Notes: generated by a model from the sequence alone, not told the origin. Shown: positions 1 through 9,501, counted from the first letter of the stretch. The stretch: DNA of 40,354 nucleotides from Desulfobacteraceae bacterium (GCA_011391695.1 JAABQB010000025.1:1-40354), one strand, 5' to 3'. Translations and numbers: made by a program.

Positions 1-1340
1 ACGACCATGATGCCCGCGAAAATCGCCCTGTTGATCCGCCTTACTCTCTCTTCATTCTCCTTCTCCTTGCTGGTGTACATGAAGTTCGGGGTATTGACAT
101 TGTCCGAAAGGGCTATACCCAGAGCGGGCGTGAAGGCTATGCGCTCCGTGAGGCAACCTGAATCGTCCACATCCTGGCAGGCCGGAATCGAATCCTGCTC
201 GCTCAGCGGGTCCAGCACTTCGCAGGGAATTCCGAGCTGAGTTCCGATATAGTCGATCATGGGCGGGTAGATGTTCATGGCGCAGGAGACGAAAATCCTG
301 TCGATTTTTTCGCCGCCCTGGATAGAGGAAAAGCTCTCGAAGGTTCTTTCCACCTGGCGGGCGAGCCGGTCCAGGGCGGGCTGAATCATCTCGAAAACCT
401 TTTCTTCAGTCAGATCGAAGTCGGCATACGCTTTATGAGGATCAGGTGAATCCGGGCTGATGGAAAAAAGGATTTTACGGGCATCTTCGGGTGTCAGGGG
501 AGCCGCTTCAAAGACTTTTGAATAGTTGTGCTGCCCGATCAGGGATTCCACCATGCTGCTGATTCCCGCCCTGATCCCACGGGTCATAGTAAGGTTGCCG
601 CCGGAATAGACGTCAATTCGCGAAAAATCATTTCCGATAAAGAGACTGGTATGGGGACCTTCCCCTGCCGGCATCCACCCGGTCCGGAAAAGATTCTGTC
701 CCGCAAACGGGACTATCGATATCCCTGTAAGGGGCCAGCCTATCCTGGAAAAGAGGTTTCTGAGATCCTCCATATCCCTGCGGGGCGCTGTGTAGAACAT
801 GACTGCCAGCTTGGGAATGCCCTGCTCGATGACCTCGCCCTGGACTTCGAAATCAAAGAGCATCTCCTTTTCGTCGAAGGGAGCTTCCTTTTTGGCAGTC
901 CAGAAAACCGCGTTGCGGATCTGTTTCTTAGCTACCTTGGGGATGCGTATGCTGCGCAGTTCGACACTGGCCGATGACATGATGGCCCAAAAATCCGACT
1001 GCTTCGGTGATCCGCAGGCCGATAAGAGGCATGACTTCAGAAAGGCCGCAAATTGAGGCGAATCCATGGGAGTTTCAGTCGGCAGGGTGAAGCGCCGCCG
1101 GTCAATGATCTGCCTTTTACCCAGTAAGCCTGTTTCGGTTCGGACAATGCGGAGGAACTCATGGCCGATGTCGATGCCTGCTGTGGATGATTTTCCGGGC
1201 GAAATAGAAAATTTTGCTGGAGATTTGACAGTCCCGGATTTTTTGGCTGGGGGTTCGGCGGGAGCCGACCCTAACTCCTCCTTGCTGCGGATGACATTGA
1301 GAAGCTTTTCCGTCGATGTAATGTCGCCGAGTTGAGTCAC
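1..1340 (-). CDS. PilM-like actin-fold protein, partial (3' end outside window)
   Basis: This open frame starts at a GTG at 1340 and runs without a stop off the left edge, giving about 446 codons. An AAGGAAAGGGG ribosome binding site lies 7 nt before the GTG. The protein begins with a low-complexity Ala/Pro/Lys/Ser stretch (about residues 20-50). An actin-like phosphate-binding start, TAGIDIGHEFLRIVR, follows, and later a second glycine-rich strand, VYSGGNLTMTRGI. This fits the PilM/GspL-type ATPase-fold proteins of type IV pilus and type II secretion assembly platforms. The last visible residues (INRAIFAGIMVV) look like the start of a membrane helix after a charged KEKENEERVRR stretch. A PilM followed by a membrane segment would be GspL-like or a PilM-PilN fusion. 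Family assignment is from motif and overall reading only. Confidence 0.6.
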   Translation of the reverse strand, partial: MTQLGDITSTEKLLNVIRSKEELGSAPAEPPAKKSGTVKSPAKFSISPGKSSTAGIDIGHEFLRIVRTETGLLGKRQIIDRRRFTLPTETPMDSPQFAAFLKSCLLSACGSPKQSDFWAIMSSASVELRSIRIPKVAKKQIRNAVFWTAKKEAPFDEKEMLFDFEVQGEVIEQGIPKLAVMFYTAPRRDMEDLRNLFSRIGWPLTGISIVPFAGQNLFRTGWMPAGEGPHTSLFIGNDFSRIDVYSGGNLTMTRGIRAGISSMVESLIGQHNYSKVFEAAPLTPEDARKILFSISPDSPDPHKAYADFDLTEEKVFEMIQPALDRLARQVERTFESFSSIQGGEKIDRIFVSCAMNIYPPMIDYIGTQLGIPCEVLDPLSEQDSIPACQDVDDSGCLTERIAFTPALGIALSDNVNTPNFMYTSKEKENEERVRRINRAIFAGIMV

Positions 1341-1484
1341 TTCAGAACCCCTTTCCTTATATGGTTGATCCTGCGACCCTTATCTGTTGTAGCCATATAC
1401 AAACATGAAAAATTTAACATATTTGAAACACTCATTTAAGTTCGATTGTCACTGATATCAGAAATACAAATATACTGTCAAGCT

Positions 1485-1720
1485 TTAAATCAATAGATCA
1501 ATAACGCCCTGCCTCCCTTTGAACTCCTCCAGTCGGAACATTATTTCGACGACTGCTATATCATATTCTTGAAGTTTGTCTGTCAGGAAATCCCTACAAA
1601 GATAAATTTTTAATCGACTCCCTGAAAATTGTTTTTAAGAACTTCAAAAACGATTTCATCCCGGTTAACTTTTTCAAAAGTCTCAAATCCATCAAGTAAA
1701 AAACATCCACTATCATCCAC
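1485..1720 (-). pseudogene. possible frameshifted small-gene remnant
   Basis: Two adjacent minus-strand frames each read like real protein. The first (GTG at 1720 to a stop at 1610) includes CFLLDGFETFEKVNRDEIVF. The second, in another frame, ends at 1485 and includes KIYLCRDFLTDKLQEYDI and VEIMFRLEEFKGRQ. A single frameshift near 1610-1630 would join them into about 80 residues. I do not recognise the family and see no ribosome binding site at the GTG. It may be a decayed gene or a chance pair of frames. Confidence 0.3.
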
Positions 1721-1796
1721 TATTTTTATATTGCTTTTATTAGTTTTAAAGCTTATAAATTATTATAAAAATAATTGCAAGTATTTTATTTTTTTC

Positions 1797-1830
1797 TTGA
1801 CACATACATTAAATTGTATCATTTATATAT
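1797..1830 (+). promoter_or_regulatory. likely sigma-70 promoter of the dcw cluster
   Basis: A perfect TTGACA -35 hexamer sits at 1797-1802 in very A+T-rich DNA. The -10 is less clear: CATTTA at 1820-1825 (17-bp spacer) or the TATATA run slightly downstream. Transcription would begin near 1832, immediately before the MraZ-type repeats. The -35 is seen directly; the exact -10 is a guess. Confidence 0.5.
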
Positions 1831-1832
1831 AA

Positions 1833-1862
1833 AAAGTGGCTCAAAGTGGTTATATCTGGATA
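1833..1862 (+). promoter_or_regulatory. MraZ operator: three 10-bp direct repeats
   Basis: Three units lie head to tail with an exact 10-bp period: AAAGTGGCTC (1833), AAAGTGGTTA (1843) and TATCTGGATA (1853). Known MraZ operators are 10-bp-phased direct repeats (TGGGN with 5-nt spacers in E. coli; AAAGTG(T/G) with 3-nt spacers in Mollicutes). The first two units match the Mollicute form closely. The position between the promoter and the mraZ start fits autorepression of the whole cluster. Confidence 0.7.
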
Positions 1863-1885
1863 ATCATGCATAAAAATGGTGGAAT

Positions 1886-2332
1886 ATGTTTAGAGGAACA
1901 TCTTTTCATACGATAGATTCCAAAGGCCGCATAATAATACCCGCAAGGTTCCGCGATATAATTAAAAACGGGGATCAGGACGGGGTTGTTGTGTCAAGAA
2001 TGGACGGAACTCTTTACGCATATCCTTCTGAAGAATGGAGAAAGATAGAAAACAAGATTCTCTCTCTTGCCGAGAAAAGTGACAGCATGCGCCGCTTCAG
2101 GAGAATATTTATCGGGGCGGCATTTGAATGCTCCTGCGATAGGCAGGACAGGATTCTGGTTCCGCCGGCCTTGAGACAGTATGCGGAGCTTGAAAAAGAT
2201 ATCGTACTTGTCGGAGCCCTTGATCATTTTGAAATCTGGTCCCTTGAAAAATGGAACAAGGAACTTGAAGAGATGGAAAACGACAATAAAAAGGAGGATG
2301 TAAGAAACGAAATTGCGAAATTAGGAATCTGA
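1886..2332 (+). CDS. mraZ: MraZ, transcriptional regulator of the dcw cluster
   Basis: MraZ is a DNA-binding protein with two tandem AbrB-like (swapped-hairpin) domains. It forms ring-shaped oligomers and represses the division and cell-wall cluster it heads. At 148 aa it has the family's usual length. Both DxxxR signature motifs are visible: DSKGR at residues 11-15 followed by IIIPARFR, and DRQDR at 85-89 followed by ILVPPALR. A GGTGGA ribosome binding site precedes the ATG. Three 10-bp-phased operator-like repeats lie just upstream, so autoregulation is likely. The rsmH start follows 3 nt after the stop, as is standard for this cluster. Confidence 0.95.
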   Translation: MFRGTSFHTIDSKGRIIIPARFRDIIKNGDQDGVVVSRMDGTLYAYPSEEWRKIENKILSLAEKSDSMRRFRRIFIGAAFECSCDRQDRILVPPALRQYAELEKDIVLVGALDHFEIWSLEKWNKELEEMENDNKKEDVRNEIAKLGI

Positions 2333-2335
2333 TAT

Positions 2336-3289
2336 ATGCAGATTTACCATCTCCCTGTCATGACAAAAGAGGTCTTATATTATCTTGACTGCAAACCGGG
2401 AAAAATTTACGCAGACTGCACTCTCGGAGGCTCCGGCCATGCAAAAGCCATTTGTGAAAAAATCATGCCTGATGGTCTGCTGATAGGGATTGACCAGGAT
2501 AAAGATGCGATTGAAAACGCAAAGAATGTTTTAAAGACTCACCAGCAGAATGTACGCCTGTTCAAAGGCAATTTCGTTCACCTCTCCGAGTTCCTTTCAG
2601 AATCAAATATCTCAAAGATTGACGGTATATTGCTTGATCTGGGCATTTCTCTCCATCAGATTGAATCGAGCGGAAGAGGCTTCAGTTTCAGGCGGGCGGA
2701 GCCTTTAGACATGCGAATGGATACCGAATCGGATACGACGGCAGAAAATCTGGTCAACGAGTTGGATGAAAAAAGCCTCGGAAAGCTTTTTAAAAATTAC
2801 GGGGAAGAACGCTGGGCGGGAAACGTCGCGCGCAATATTGCAAAAGCAAGGAAAACAGCGCGCATAAGAACAAGCGCGCGCCTTTCGGAAATAGTATCTG
2901 CTTCAATACCGAAAAAAGCGCAGAACAGGCAGAAAATCCATCCCGCGACACGGGTCTTCATGGCTCTTCGAATCGCTGTCAACAGGGAGCTCGAAAATCT
3001 TTCTTTATTTATGGACGGGGCTGCCGAACTTCTGAATCCGGGGGGGCGTATTTGTGTACTCACGTTTCATTCCCTTGAGGACAGAATAGTAAAGCAGAAG
3101 TTCAGGGAGTTTGAAAATGGATGCATCTGTCCTCCGGGTTTTCCAATATGCGTATGCAATAAAACAAAGATATTGCGGTCACTCAACAAAAAGGTTCTCC
3201 GCCCGGATCAGGAAGAGATTTTATTAAACCCGATGGCCCGAAGCACAAAGTTGCGGGCAGCGGAAAAATTGCGGGAAGGACATGCGTAA
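2336..3289 (+). CDS. rsmH: RsmH, 16S rRNA m4C1402 methyltransferase
   Basis: RsmH (MraW) transfers a methyl group from S-adenosylmethionine to N4 of C1402 in 16S rRNA, in the decoding centre. The 317-aa length is typical. The SAM-binding motif is at residues 25-37 (YADCTLGGSGHAK). The acidic motif GILLDLGIS lies at 97-105, and the family block GFSF...PLDMRMD at 115-129. The C-terminal half has VLTFHSLEDRIVK and a cysteine-rich CICPPGFPICVC segment found in this family. It follows mraZ by 3 nt and overlaps ftsL by 8 nt, so translation is probably coupled. Confidence 0.96.
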   Translation: MQIYHLPVMTKEVLYYLDCKPGKIYADCTLGGSGHAKAICEKIMPDGLLIGIDQDKDAIENAKNVLKTHQQNVRLFKGNFVHLSEFLSESNISKIDGILLDLGISLHQIESSGRGFSFRRAEPLDMRMDTESDTTAENLVNELDEKSLGKLFKNYGEERWAGNVARNIAKARKTARIRTSARLSEIVSASIPKKAQNRQKIHPATRVFMALRIAVNRELENLSLFMDGAAELLNPGGRICVLTFHSLEDRIVKQKFREFENGCICPPGFPICVCNKTKILRSLNKKVLRPDQEEILLNPMARSTKLRAAEKLREGHA

Positions 3290-3587
3290 TACAAATAAAA
3301 TCCCCCGGAATAAGAAAACAGGCCTGAAGCTGGCTGCGATATGGTCAATTATCGCGATTCTCTTCATAGCAGAACTATTTTTGTACACATGGTGCAGGGT
3401 TCAATGCGTCAAAACCGGATACGAGATAACGAAAGAGACCGATAAGCGGTTAAGGCTTTCATCATTGCAGAATGATCTCAAGGTAGAAATCGCACATCTG
3501 AAATCACCTCAGAGAATAGCGAAGATCGCGACTACGCAGCTTGGTCTCATAATACCAACCCCTGATAAGATGATTACGATTCCATGA
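3282..3587 (+). CDS. ftsL: FtsL, bitopic divisome protein
   Basis: This 101-aa protein has a short basic N-terminus, one membrane helix at about residues 16-37, and a periplasmic segment with the heptad pattern of a coiled coil. That is the layout of FtsL, which joins FtsB and FtsQ to activate FtsW-FtsI. Sequence conservation in FtsL is low, so the call rests on topology, length and its place between rsmH and ftsI. It overlaps rsmH by 8 nt, and its stop overlaps the ftsI start (ATGA). Confidence 0.85.
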   Translation: MRNTNKIPRNKKTGLKLAAIWSIIAILFIAELFLYTWCRVQCVKTGYEITKETDKRLRLSSLQNDLKVEIAHLKSPQRIAKIATTQLGLIIPTPDKMITIP

Positions 3588-5320
3588 GAACTCTTGAAAC
3601 AAAATATATAAAATTCCGGATAACAGTAGTCGGTTTTGTTTTTACCGCCTTTCTTTCCGCTATCGGGGCAAAAGCCGGATACCTGCAGATCTACCAGAGT
3701 TCATGGCTTACCAAAAAAGCTTCCGCCCAGTACGAAAGGCCGTTTAAGGAACTTGGGAACCGCGGGACTATTTACGACGCGAATCTGCGTGAAATGGCCG
3801 TTTCAATCAACACGACATCAATTGCGGCCTATCCGCGTAAAATTCAGGATCCGGCGGCAACCGCAAAGATGCTTGCAAACTCGCTGAATATGGATGCCAG
3901 AACCCTTCAGGGAAAGCTCCTTGCAAAGAAACCCTTCATTTGGATAAAACGGCAGGCCACACCGAAGGAGGTCAGTGCTGTAAAAAGCCTGAACCTTGAA
4001 GGCGTCGGTTTCCTTTCTGAAACCAGCAGATTCTATCCGCAGAAAACGCTCGCGGCACAGACAATAGGCTTTACCGGAATGGACGGAAACGGACTTGAAG
4101 GCATTGAATTCTATTTTGACAACCAGTTAAAAGGCTCCAATTTCGAGTATGTTGTTTTAAAGGATGCGCTCGGGCAGGGTTTTGATTCTGAGAAAACTAC
4201 AACAGATTACAGCGGAAAGAATATTGTTCTTACCATCGACCAGACAATCCAGTTCATAACAGAAAAAGCGTTGAAGGAGGCTGTCGATGAAAATAATGCG
4301 AAATCCGGGATAGCGGTAGTAATGTCGCCCAGAACCGGCGCAATCCTTTCAATAGCACAGTATCCTTCATTAAACCCGAATTCCTATGAAAAATTCGACA
4401 GGGATCTATGGAGAAACAGGGCAATAACGGATCCTTTTGAGCCGGGTTCGACAATGAAAGTTTTTACTGCAGCCGCGGCAATTGAACATGGCAACTGCTC
4501 TGAAAACACGACTTTTTTCTGCGAAAACGGGGAATATAGAATCGGGAAAAATATAATTCATGATACACATCCTCACGGATGGCTGACTCTCAAGGAAGTT
4601 GTAAAGTTATCGAGCAATATAGGAGCATCCAAAGTCGTACAGAAAACAGGTTATGAATCTCTTTACAGAACCCTGAAAGATTTTGGATTTGGTGAAAAAA
4701 CAGGCATCAACTGCCCCGGGGAAACCTCCGGCATCGTTACTTCATATAAAAACTGGCGCCCGATTGATGCCGGAACCATATCCTTCGGCCAGGGAATTTC
4801 CGCTTCTCCTCTTCAGCTAATCTCGGCTGTTTCGGCAATAGCCAATGATGGGCTTCTCATGAAGCCTTACATAGTTCAGGCCATAATGGATCAAAAAGGC
4901 TTTGCCGTCAGCCGGTTCGATCCGATCCAGGTGCGCCAGGCCATTTCGTCAGCAACCGCCGAAAAATTAAAGAACATATTAATGTCCGTAACAGAGAAGG
5001 AAGGAACGGGCTTTAACGCGGCGCTTGAAGGTTATACGGTGTGCGGTAAAACAGGAACTGCTCAAAAAACAGATGAAACAGGGAGATACGCAAAAGGCAA
5101 ATATATTTCATCCTTCATCGGCTTTGCTCCGGCTGAAAATCCGGAAGTTGCCATACTCGTTATGGTAGATGAACCGACCAAAAGCCATTACGGCGGAATT
5201 GTATCTGCTCCGGCTTTCAAGAAAATAGCTCAGGAAACCCTTACCTACATGAATATCCAGCCTAAAAACAGAGAAGCCGGAAAATTGAGAGTTTCCCGGG
5301 AAAGCGGGTTTTTGGGGTGA
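3584..5320 (+). CDS. ftsI: FtsI/PBP3, septal peptidoglycan transpeptidase
   Basis: FtsI is the monofunctional class B penicillin-binding protein that cross-links septal peptidoglycan, working with FtsW. The 578-aa protein has an N-terminal membrane anchor (about 11-31), a pedestal domain (50-200) and a transpeptidase domain carrying all three active-site motifs: STMK at 289-292 (nucleophile Ser289), SSN at 343-345 and KTGT at 488-491. No PASTA repeats follow, so it ends like the proteobacterial form. It overlaps ftsL and murE by 4 nt each. Confidence 0.95.
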   Translation: MRTLETKYIKFRITVVGFVFTAFLSAIGAKAGYLQIYQSSWLTKKASAQYERPFKELGNRGTIYDANLREMAVSINTTSIAAYPRKIQDPAATAKMLANSLNMDARTLQGKLLAKKPFIWIKRQATPKEVSAVKSLNLEGVGFLSETSRFYPQKTLAAQTIGFTGMDGNGLEGIEFYFDNQLKGSNFEYVVLKDALGQGFDSEKTTTDYSGKNIVLTIDQTIQFITEKALKEAVDENNAKSGIAVVMSPRTGAILSIAQYPSLNPNSYEKFDRDLWRNRAITDPFEPGSTMKVFTAAAAIEHGNCSENTTFFCENGEYRIGKNIIHDTHPHGWLTLKEVVKLSSNIGASKVVQKTGYESLYRTLKDFGFGEKTGINCPGETSGIVTSYKNWRPIDAGTISFGQGISASPLQLISAVSAIANDGLLMKPYIVQAIMDQKGFAVSRFDPIQVRQAISSATAEKLKNILMSVTEKEGTGFNAALEGYTVCGKTGTAQKTDETGRYAKGKYISSFIGFAPAENPEVAILVMVDEPTKSHYGGIVSAPAFKKIAQETLTYMNIQPKNREAGKLRVSRESGFLG

Positions 5321-6873
5321 AGCTGTCAGAACTTGTAAAAACTGTCCGCGCAACACAAACTGCCGGAAATCCTTATCCTGAGCGGGAGGACTCGCCTTTT
5401 TTCCATGACCCCGAAATCGGATCCGTTCATTACAGGGCCCAGGATGTCAGGCCGTCAGGCCTTTTTGTCGCTATTCCCGGCCATTCGGCGGACGGCCACG
5501 ACTTTATTGACGAGGCAATATCAAGAGGGGCTTCTGCTGTTGTAGTTCAAAAAACTGTGGGCAGGGATCTTATTGCAATTCAGGTTGAAAATACCAGGAA
5601 GGCGCTTGGAAAAATCGCAGCAAAGTTCTACGGCAACCCTTCCATGAAACTTGTAACAATCGGCATCACAGGAACAAACGGCAAAACGACCACTTCATAT
5701 ATTATCGAAAGCATTCTTGCTTCAGCAGGTTTTAACGTCGGTGTCATAGGAACAATCAACTATCGTTTTTCGGGAAAAACTTTTTCAAACCCCGTTACAA
5801 CCCCCGAGTCACTTGATCTCCAGAGAATTCTTTCCGAAATGGTGAAAGACGGCATAACCCATCTGGTCATGGAGGTTTCTTCCCACGCCCTCGATCTTTT
5901 CAGGATAGAGGATTGTTTTTTTGACGCCGCCATTTTCACAAACCTTACTCACGATCATCTTGATTACCATGGAGACATCGAAACCTACTGGTTGTGCAAG
6001 AAAAAATTATTTACCGACACACTTGTCTCCGGACCTAAAAAGGAGAAGGCTTTCGCGGTAATAAACTGTGATGACGCAAGAGGCAAAGAACTTTCCGAAA
6101 CTCTTTCAACAAAATGCATTAAAACAGGCTCGAACCCGGCATATGACATACACATAATAAATTCCACCCTCAGTCCGGAAGGAATTGAAGCTGCGATTTC
6201 GACTCCCATGGGAAGTTTTCATTTCAAGACGGGCCTTGTTGGAAAGCATAATGTTGAAAATATCTTGTGCGCGGCAGGTCTCGGCGCAGGGCTCGCCATT
6301 TCGCCGGAAAGAATAAAAAAAGGAATCGAATCGGTCCGGGTTATTCCGGGGCGGCTTGAACGAATCGATAATGATTCGGAAAGATCGGTATATGTCGATT
6401 ATGCCCATACTCCCGATGCCCTTAAAAATGTGCTCCTTTCTTTAAGGCCCATCACAAGGGGCAGGCTTATATGCATCTTCGGCTGCGGGGGTGACAGGGA
6501 CAGGACAAAACGGCCTCTCATGGGTGAAATAGCAGCAACTCTTTCAGATATTGCAGTCATTACATCCGATAACCCCAGAACAGAAAATCCGTTGGACATC
6601 ATAAAAGATATAACAGACGGGGTTACACGAAATAAAATCGACCGTTACGATCCGTTAGAACTGACGTGTCATTTTAACGGACGGGGATATGTTACAGAAC
6701 CTGACCGGAAAAGAGCGATAGAGCTCGGAATATCGGCATCCCGGCCCGGAGATACGGTTCTGATCGCAGGAAAAGGTCATGAGAATTATCAGATAAAAGG
6801 TGTGATGAAGATTCAGTTTGATGACAGGCAGGAGGCAAAACTTGCGCTTTCATCAATAAACTCAGCTGGTTGA
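5317..6873 (+). CDS. murE: MurE, UDP-MurNAc-tripeptide synthetase (meso-DAP-adding)
   Basis: MurE adds the third amino acid to UDP-MurNAc-L-Ala-D-Glu in the cytoplasm, using ATP. The 518-aa protein has the Mur ligase P-loop TGTNGKTT at residues 118-125. The DNPR motif at 418-421 is the known signature for meso-diaminopimelate rather than lysine. A conserved YAHTPDALKN block (362-371) and LIAGKGHE near the C-terminus also fit. The GTG start at 5317 overlaps the ftsI stop by 4 nt, and no closer in-frame start is better placed. murF follows 4 nt downstream. Confidence 0.95.
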   Translation: MKLSELVKTVRATQTAGNPYPEREDSPFFHDPEIGSVHYRAQDVRPSGLFVAIPGHSADGHDFIDEAISRGASAVVVQKTVGRDLIAIQVENTRKALGKIAAKFYGNPSMKLVTIGITGTNGKTTTSYIIESILASAGFNVGVIGTINYRFSGKTFSNPVTTPESLDLQRILSEMVKDGITHLVMEVSSHALDLFRIEDCFFDAAIFTNLTHDHLDYHGDIETYWLCKKKLFTDTLVSGPKKEKAFAVINCDDARGKELSETLSTKCIKTGSNPAYDIHIINSTLSPEGIEAAISTPMGSFHFKTGLVGKHNVENILCAAGLGAGLAISPERIKKGIESVRVIPGRLERIDNDSERSVYVDYAHTPDALKNVLLSLRPITRGRLICIFGCGGDRDRTKRPLMGEIAATLSDIAVITSDNPRTENPLDIIKDITDGVTRNKIDRYDPLELTCHFNGRGYVTEPDRKRAIELGISASRPGDTVLIAGKGHENYQIKGVMKIQFDDRQEAKLALSSINSAG

Positions 6874-6877
6874 ATAT

Positions 6878-8293
6878 ATGAAACAACCTATTCCATGGTC
6901 ACAGGAAGAAATAATCAAGGCAACAGAAGGAGAGATTCTTTCCGCCGGGAGCAATCTTTTATTTTCCGGTGTCTCCATAGATTCAAGAACGATATCAGCC
7001 CGCGATATTTTTGTAGCAATCAGGGGTGATCTCCATGACGGGCACACTTTCGCCGGGGAAGTAATAAATCTTGGAGTAAAAGGGCTCATTATTGACAGGC
7101 GGGAGGCGGTCAGGCTTCAATGTGAAAAATGGAATAAAGCCGGCATTCTTTGCGTGGCGGTTGAAGATACCGTTAAAGCGCTCGGCCGTCTCGCATCATA
7201 CAACAGGATAAGAGCGGGTGTTACGGTTGTGGCAATTACAGGTTCTAACGGGAAAACAACAACAAGAGGAATGACCGCGGAAGTCGTTTCACGCCGTTTC
7301 GAAACTCTCTCAACACCTGGGAATCTTAACAATGAAATCGGCCTCCCCCTGACCCTTCTCAAGCTCAGCCCCAGCCATAAATGGGCTGTAGTCGAACTCG
7401 GGATGAATCATCCCGGTGAAATAGAACGGCTCGCGCGAATCTCAAGACCGGACATCGGTATCATAACAAACATAGGCCCGGCGCATCTTGAAGGATTGAA
7501 TTCTTTAGAAGGCGTTATGAATGCGAAGGGAGAACTTATTGACGGAATCAATCCTGCCGGTACGGCCGTTCTTAATGCGGATGACGAAATGGTCATGAAT
7601 CTTGCCCGCAGGACATCAAAAAAAGTCCTCCTCTTCGGATTTTCAGGCAATGCATTGGTAAGGGCGTCCCGGGTTGAGGTTAAAAGATATGCCACTTCTT
7701 TTACCCTTCTTCTCCCGGAAGAGACCGTTCACGTTGACCTTCCGGTCTCCGGCCGATTCATGGTGACAAATGCCCTTGCAGCGGCATCGACAGGATATCT
7801 TGCAGGATTGCCCGCATCAGAGATCAAGGCCGGACTTGAAAATATTACTCCTGAAAAAGGCCGGATGAATATTTTTACCCTGTCAAACGGAATCACCATT
7901 ATTGATGACACCTACAATGCAAACCCCGGTTCAATGGAGGCAGCAATAAAAACCCTTTTGGAACTCAAGGCTGATAACAGGGGAGTTCTTGTTGCGGGCG
8001 ACATGCTTGAGCTCGGGAAGCATTCCGCCAAAATGCATGAGAAAACAGGGGCTCTTTGCGCGGATTCAGGCATCGCGAGGCTTTACGCAACTGGACAATT
8101 TGCGGAAAATACCGCGGATGGAGCTGTCGGGAACGGAATGAGTCTCGATAGTATCATTACCGGATCAAACGACAATATCCTGGAAGATATCACAAGATGG
8201 CTTGTTGAGGGAGACTGGGTGCTTGTAAAAGGCTCAAGGGCAATGGGTATGGAAAAAATCGTTTCTAAACTGAAGGTCTGGGCGGGAGAATAA
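6878..8293 (+). CDS. murF: MurF, UDP-MurNAc-pentapeptide synthetase
   Basis: MurF ligates D-Ala-D-Ala to the UDP-MurNAc-tripeptide, completing the soluble precursor. The 471-aa length is usual. The N-terminal domain contains [19 protein letters not shown] (32-50), a MurE/F nucleotide-binding signature. The ATP-binding loop TGSNGKTT is at 121-128, and [13 protein letters not shown] and [11 protein letters not shown] blocks follow. It sits between murE and mraY with 4-nt gaps on both sides. The partner enzyme Ddl, which makes D-Ala-D-Ala, is not encoded in this cluster. Confidence 0.95.
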   Translation: MKQPIPWSQEEIIKATEGEILSAGSNLLFSGVSIDSRTISARDIFVAIRGDLHDGHTFAGEVINLGVKGLIIDRREAVRLQCEKWNKAGILCVAVEDTVKALGRLASYNRIRAGVTVVAITGSNGKTTTRGMTAEVVSRRFETLSTPGNLNNEIGLPLTLLKLSPSHKWAVVELGMNHPGEIERLARISRPDIGIITNIGPAHLEGLNSLEGVMNAKGELIDGINPAGTAVLNADDEMVMNLARRTSKKVLLFGFSGNALVRASRVEVKRYATSFTLLLPEETVHVDLPVSGRFMVTNALAAASTGYLAGLPASEIKAGLENITPEKGRMNIFTLSNGITIIDDTYNANPGSMEAAIKTLLELKADNRGVLVAGDMLELGKHSAKMHEKTGALCADSGIARLYATGQFAENTADGAVGNGMSLDSIITGSNDNILEDITRWLVEGDWVLVKGSRAMGMEKIVSKLKVWAGE

Positions 8294-8297
8294 GAGG

Positions 8298-9377
8298 ATG
8301 CTTTATCATTTACTATATCCTCTGCACACGACATTTACTGTTTTTAATGTATTCAGATACATTACTTTCAGAACAATATATGCGATCCTCACGGCTTTTT
8401 TAATATGCTTTATTATGGGACCGTGGTTTATACGAAAACTGTCACAAATGCAGGTAGGACAATACATAAGAGAAGACGGCCCCCGGGATCACCACAAGAA
8501 AACAGGAACGCCCACAATGGGAGGAACGCTCATAATCATCTCAATTACCGTATCGACGCTGCTCTGGGCCAACCTCACCAGCTATTACGTGTGGATACTG
8601 CTTCTTGCTATCACGGGATTCGGCGCAATCGGATTTGCCGATGATTATTTAAAGCAGGTCAAAAAAGAGAACAAGGGCCTGAGCGCAAGCCAGAAAATTA
8701 TAATGCAGTCCGGATTGGCGCTTATCGTCGGCGCGCTTATCTATTTCAGCCCCGATTTTTCAAGCATACTGACATTCCCCTTTTTCAAGAAATTTTCACC
8801 CGACCTCGGTCTGTTTTATATCTTTTTCACCGCGCTGGTTATTGTGGGCACTTCAAATGCGGTCAATCTTACCGACGGGCTCGACGGGCTTGCCATAGGT
8901 CCGGCAATAATCGTAGCGGTGACCTATATGATATTCGCATATGTTACAGGCCATGTAAAAATTGCAGAGTATCTCCAGATAAATTACGTGGCAGGGAGCG
9001 GAGAGATAACCGTGTTCTGCGGAGCGCTTGTAGGAGCGGGACTCGGTTTTCTCTGGTTTAACGCCTATCCGGCGCAGGTTTTCATGGGTGATGTCGGATC
9101 ACTCTCCATAGGCGGCGTAATCGGGACAATTGCGGTAATTACAAAGCAGGAATTTCTCCTTGTCATTGCCGGCGGATTATTTGTAATCGAAGCCCTTTCC
9201 GTTATCTTTCAGGTGGGTTTCTTCAAAATGACAAAAGGCCGCAGGATTTTCAGGATGGCGCCCCTTCATCACCATTTTGAATTAAAAGGATGGCCGGAAC
9301 CAAAAGTCATTGTCCGGTTCTGGATAATTTCAATCGCTCTCGCTCTTATTGCGTTGAGCACGCTTAAATTAAGGTGA
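8298..9377 (+). CDS. mraY: MraY, phospho-MurNAc-pentapeptide translocase
   Basis: MraY is the integral membrane enzyme that transfers phospho-MurNAc-pentapeptide to undecaprenyl phosphate, making lipid I. The 359-aa protein is strongly hydrophobic, with about ten predicted helices. Conserved blocks are visible: [17 protein letters not shown] (60-76), the acidic GFADDYLK, the catalytic-region [10 protein letters not shown] and the C-terminal [11 protein letters not shown] loop. A GAGG ribosome binding site precedes the ATG. A 124-nt repeat-bearing gap separates it from murD, the first clear break in the operon. Confidence 0.95.
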   Translation: MLYHLLYPLHTTFTVFNVFRYITFRTIYAILTAFLICFIMGPWFIRKLSQMQVGQYIREDGPRDHHKKTGTPTMGGTLIIISITVSTLLWANLTSYYVWILLLAITGFGAIGFADDYLKQVKKENKGLSASQKIIMQSGLALIVGALIYFSPDFSSILTFPFFKKFSPDLGLFYIFFTALVIVGTSNAVNLTDGLDGLAIGPAIIVAVTYMIFAYVTGHVKIAEYLQINYVAGSGEITVFCGALVGAGLGFLWFNAYPAQVFMGDVGSLSIGGVIGTIAVITKQEFLLVIAGGLFVIEALSVIFQVGFFKMTKGRRIFRMAPLHHHFELKGWPEPKVIVRFWIISIALALIALSTLKLR

Positions 9378-9379
9378 GA

Positions 9380-9484
9380 AGGCATGAGGCTAAAGGCGGA
9401 AGGCGGAAGGCAGGGAAAGATCGTGAATCGTGGATAGAGAATCGTAAATCGAATAACGAACTACGATCCACGAATCACGACCAG
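9380..9484. repeat. heptad-periodic intergenic repeats between mraY and murD
   Basis: Two arrays lie in this gap. Five AGGCNNN units occupy 9380-9414 at an exact 7-bp period. Nine CGNNNNN-type units occupy 9422-9484, also at 7 bp. The second array folds on itself: 9421-9435 is complementary to 9466-9480 with one mismatch, so it may form a hairpin in the transcript. The words are degenerate, unlike a simple microsatellite. Confidence 0.85.
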
Positions 9485-9501
9485 CAGCACCAAGGAAACA
9501 G

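Larger units (their letters stand above)
1341..1885. other. 545-bp gap between the pilM-like gene and mraZ
   Basis: The two flanking genes diverge, so promoters for both should lie here. The gap is A+T-rich, especially 1620-1880. It holds a possible broken minus-strand gene (1485-1720), the mraZ promoter and MraZ-type operator repeats. A plus-strand reading frame at 1629-1832 is antisense to the broken gene and shows no protein-like features. Confidence 0.6.

Noticed and set aside
528-1335. Plus-strand reading frames at the left end
   Set aside because: They are antisense to the long PilM-like frame, which has a ribosome binding site, recognisable motifs and no stop over 446 codons.
9422-9484. 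CRISPR array
   Set aside because: Units are 7 bp, degenerate and contiguous, with no spacers; the same holds for the other repeat gaps, and no cas genes are present.
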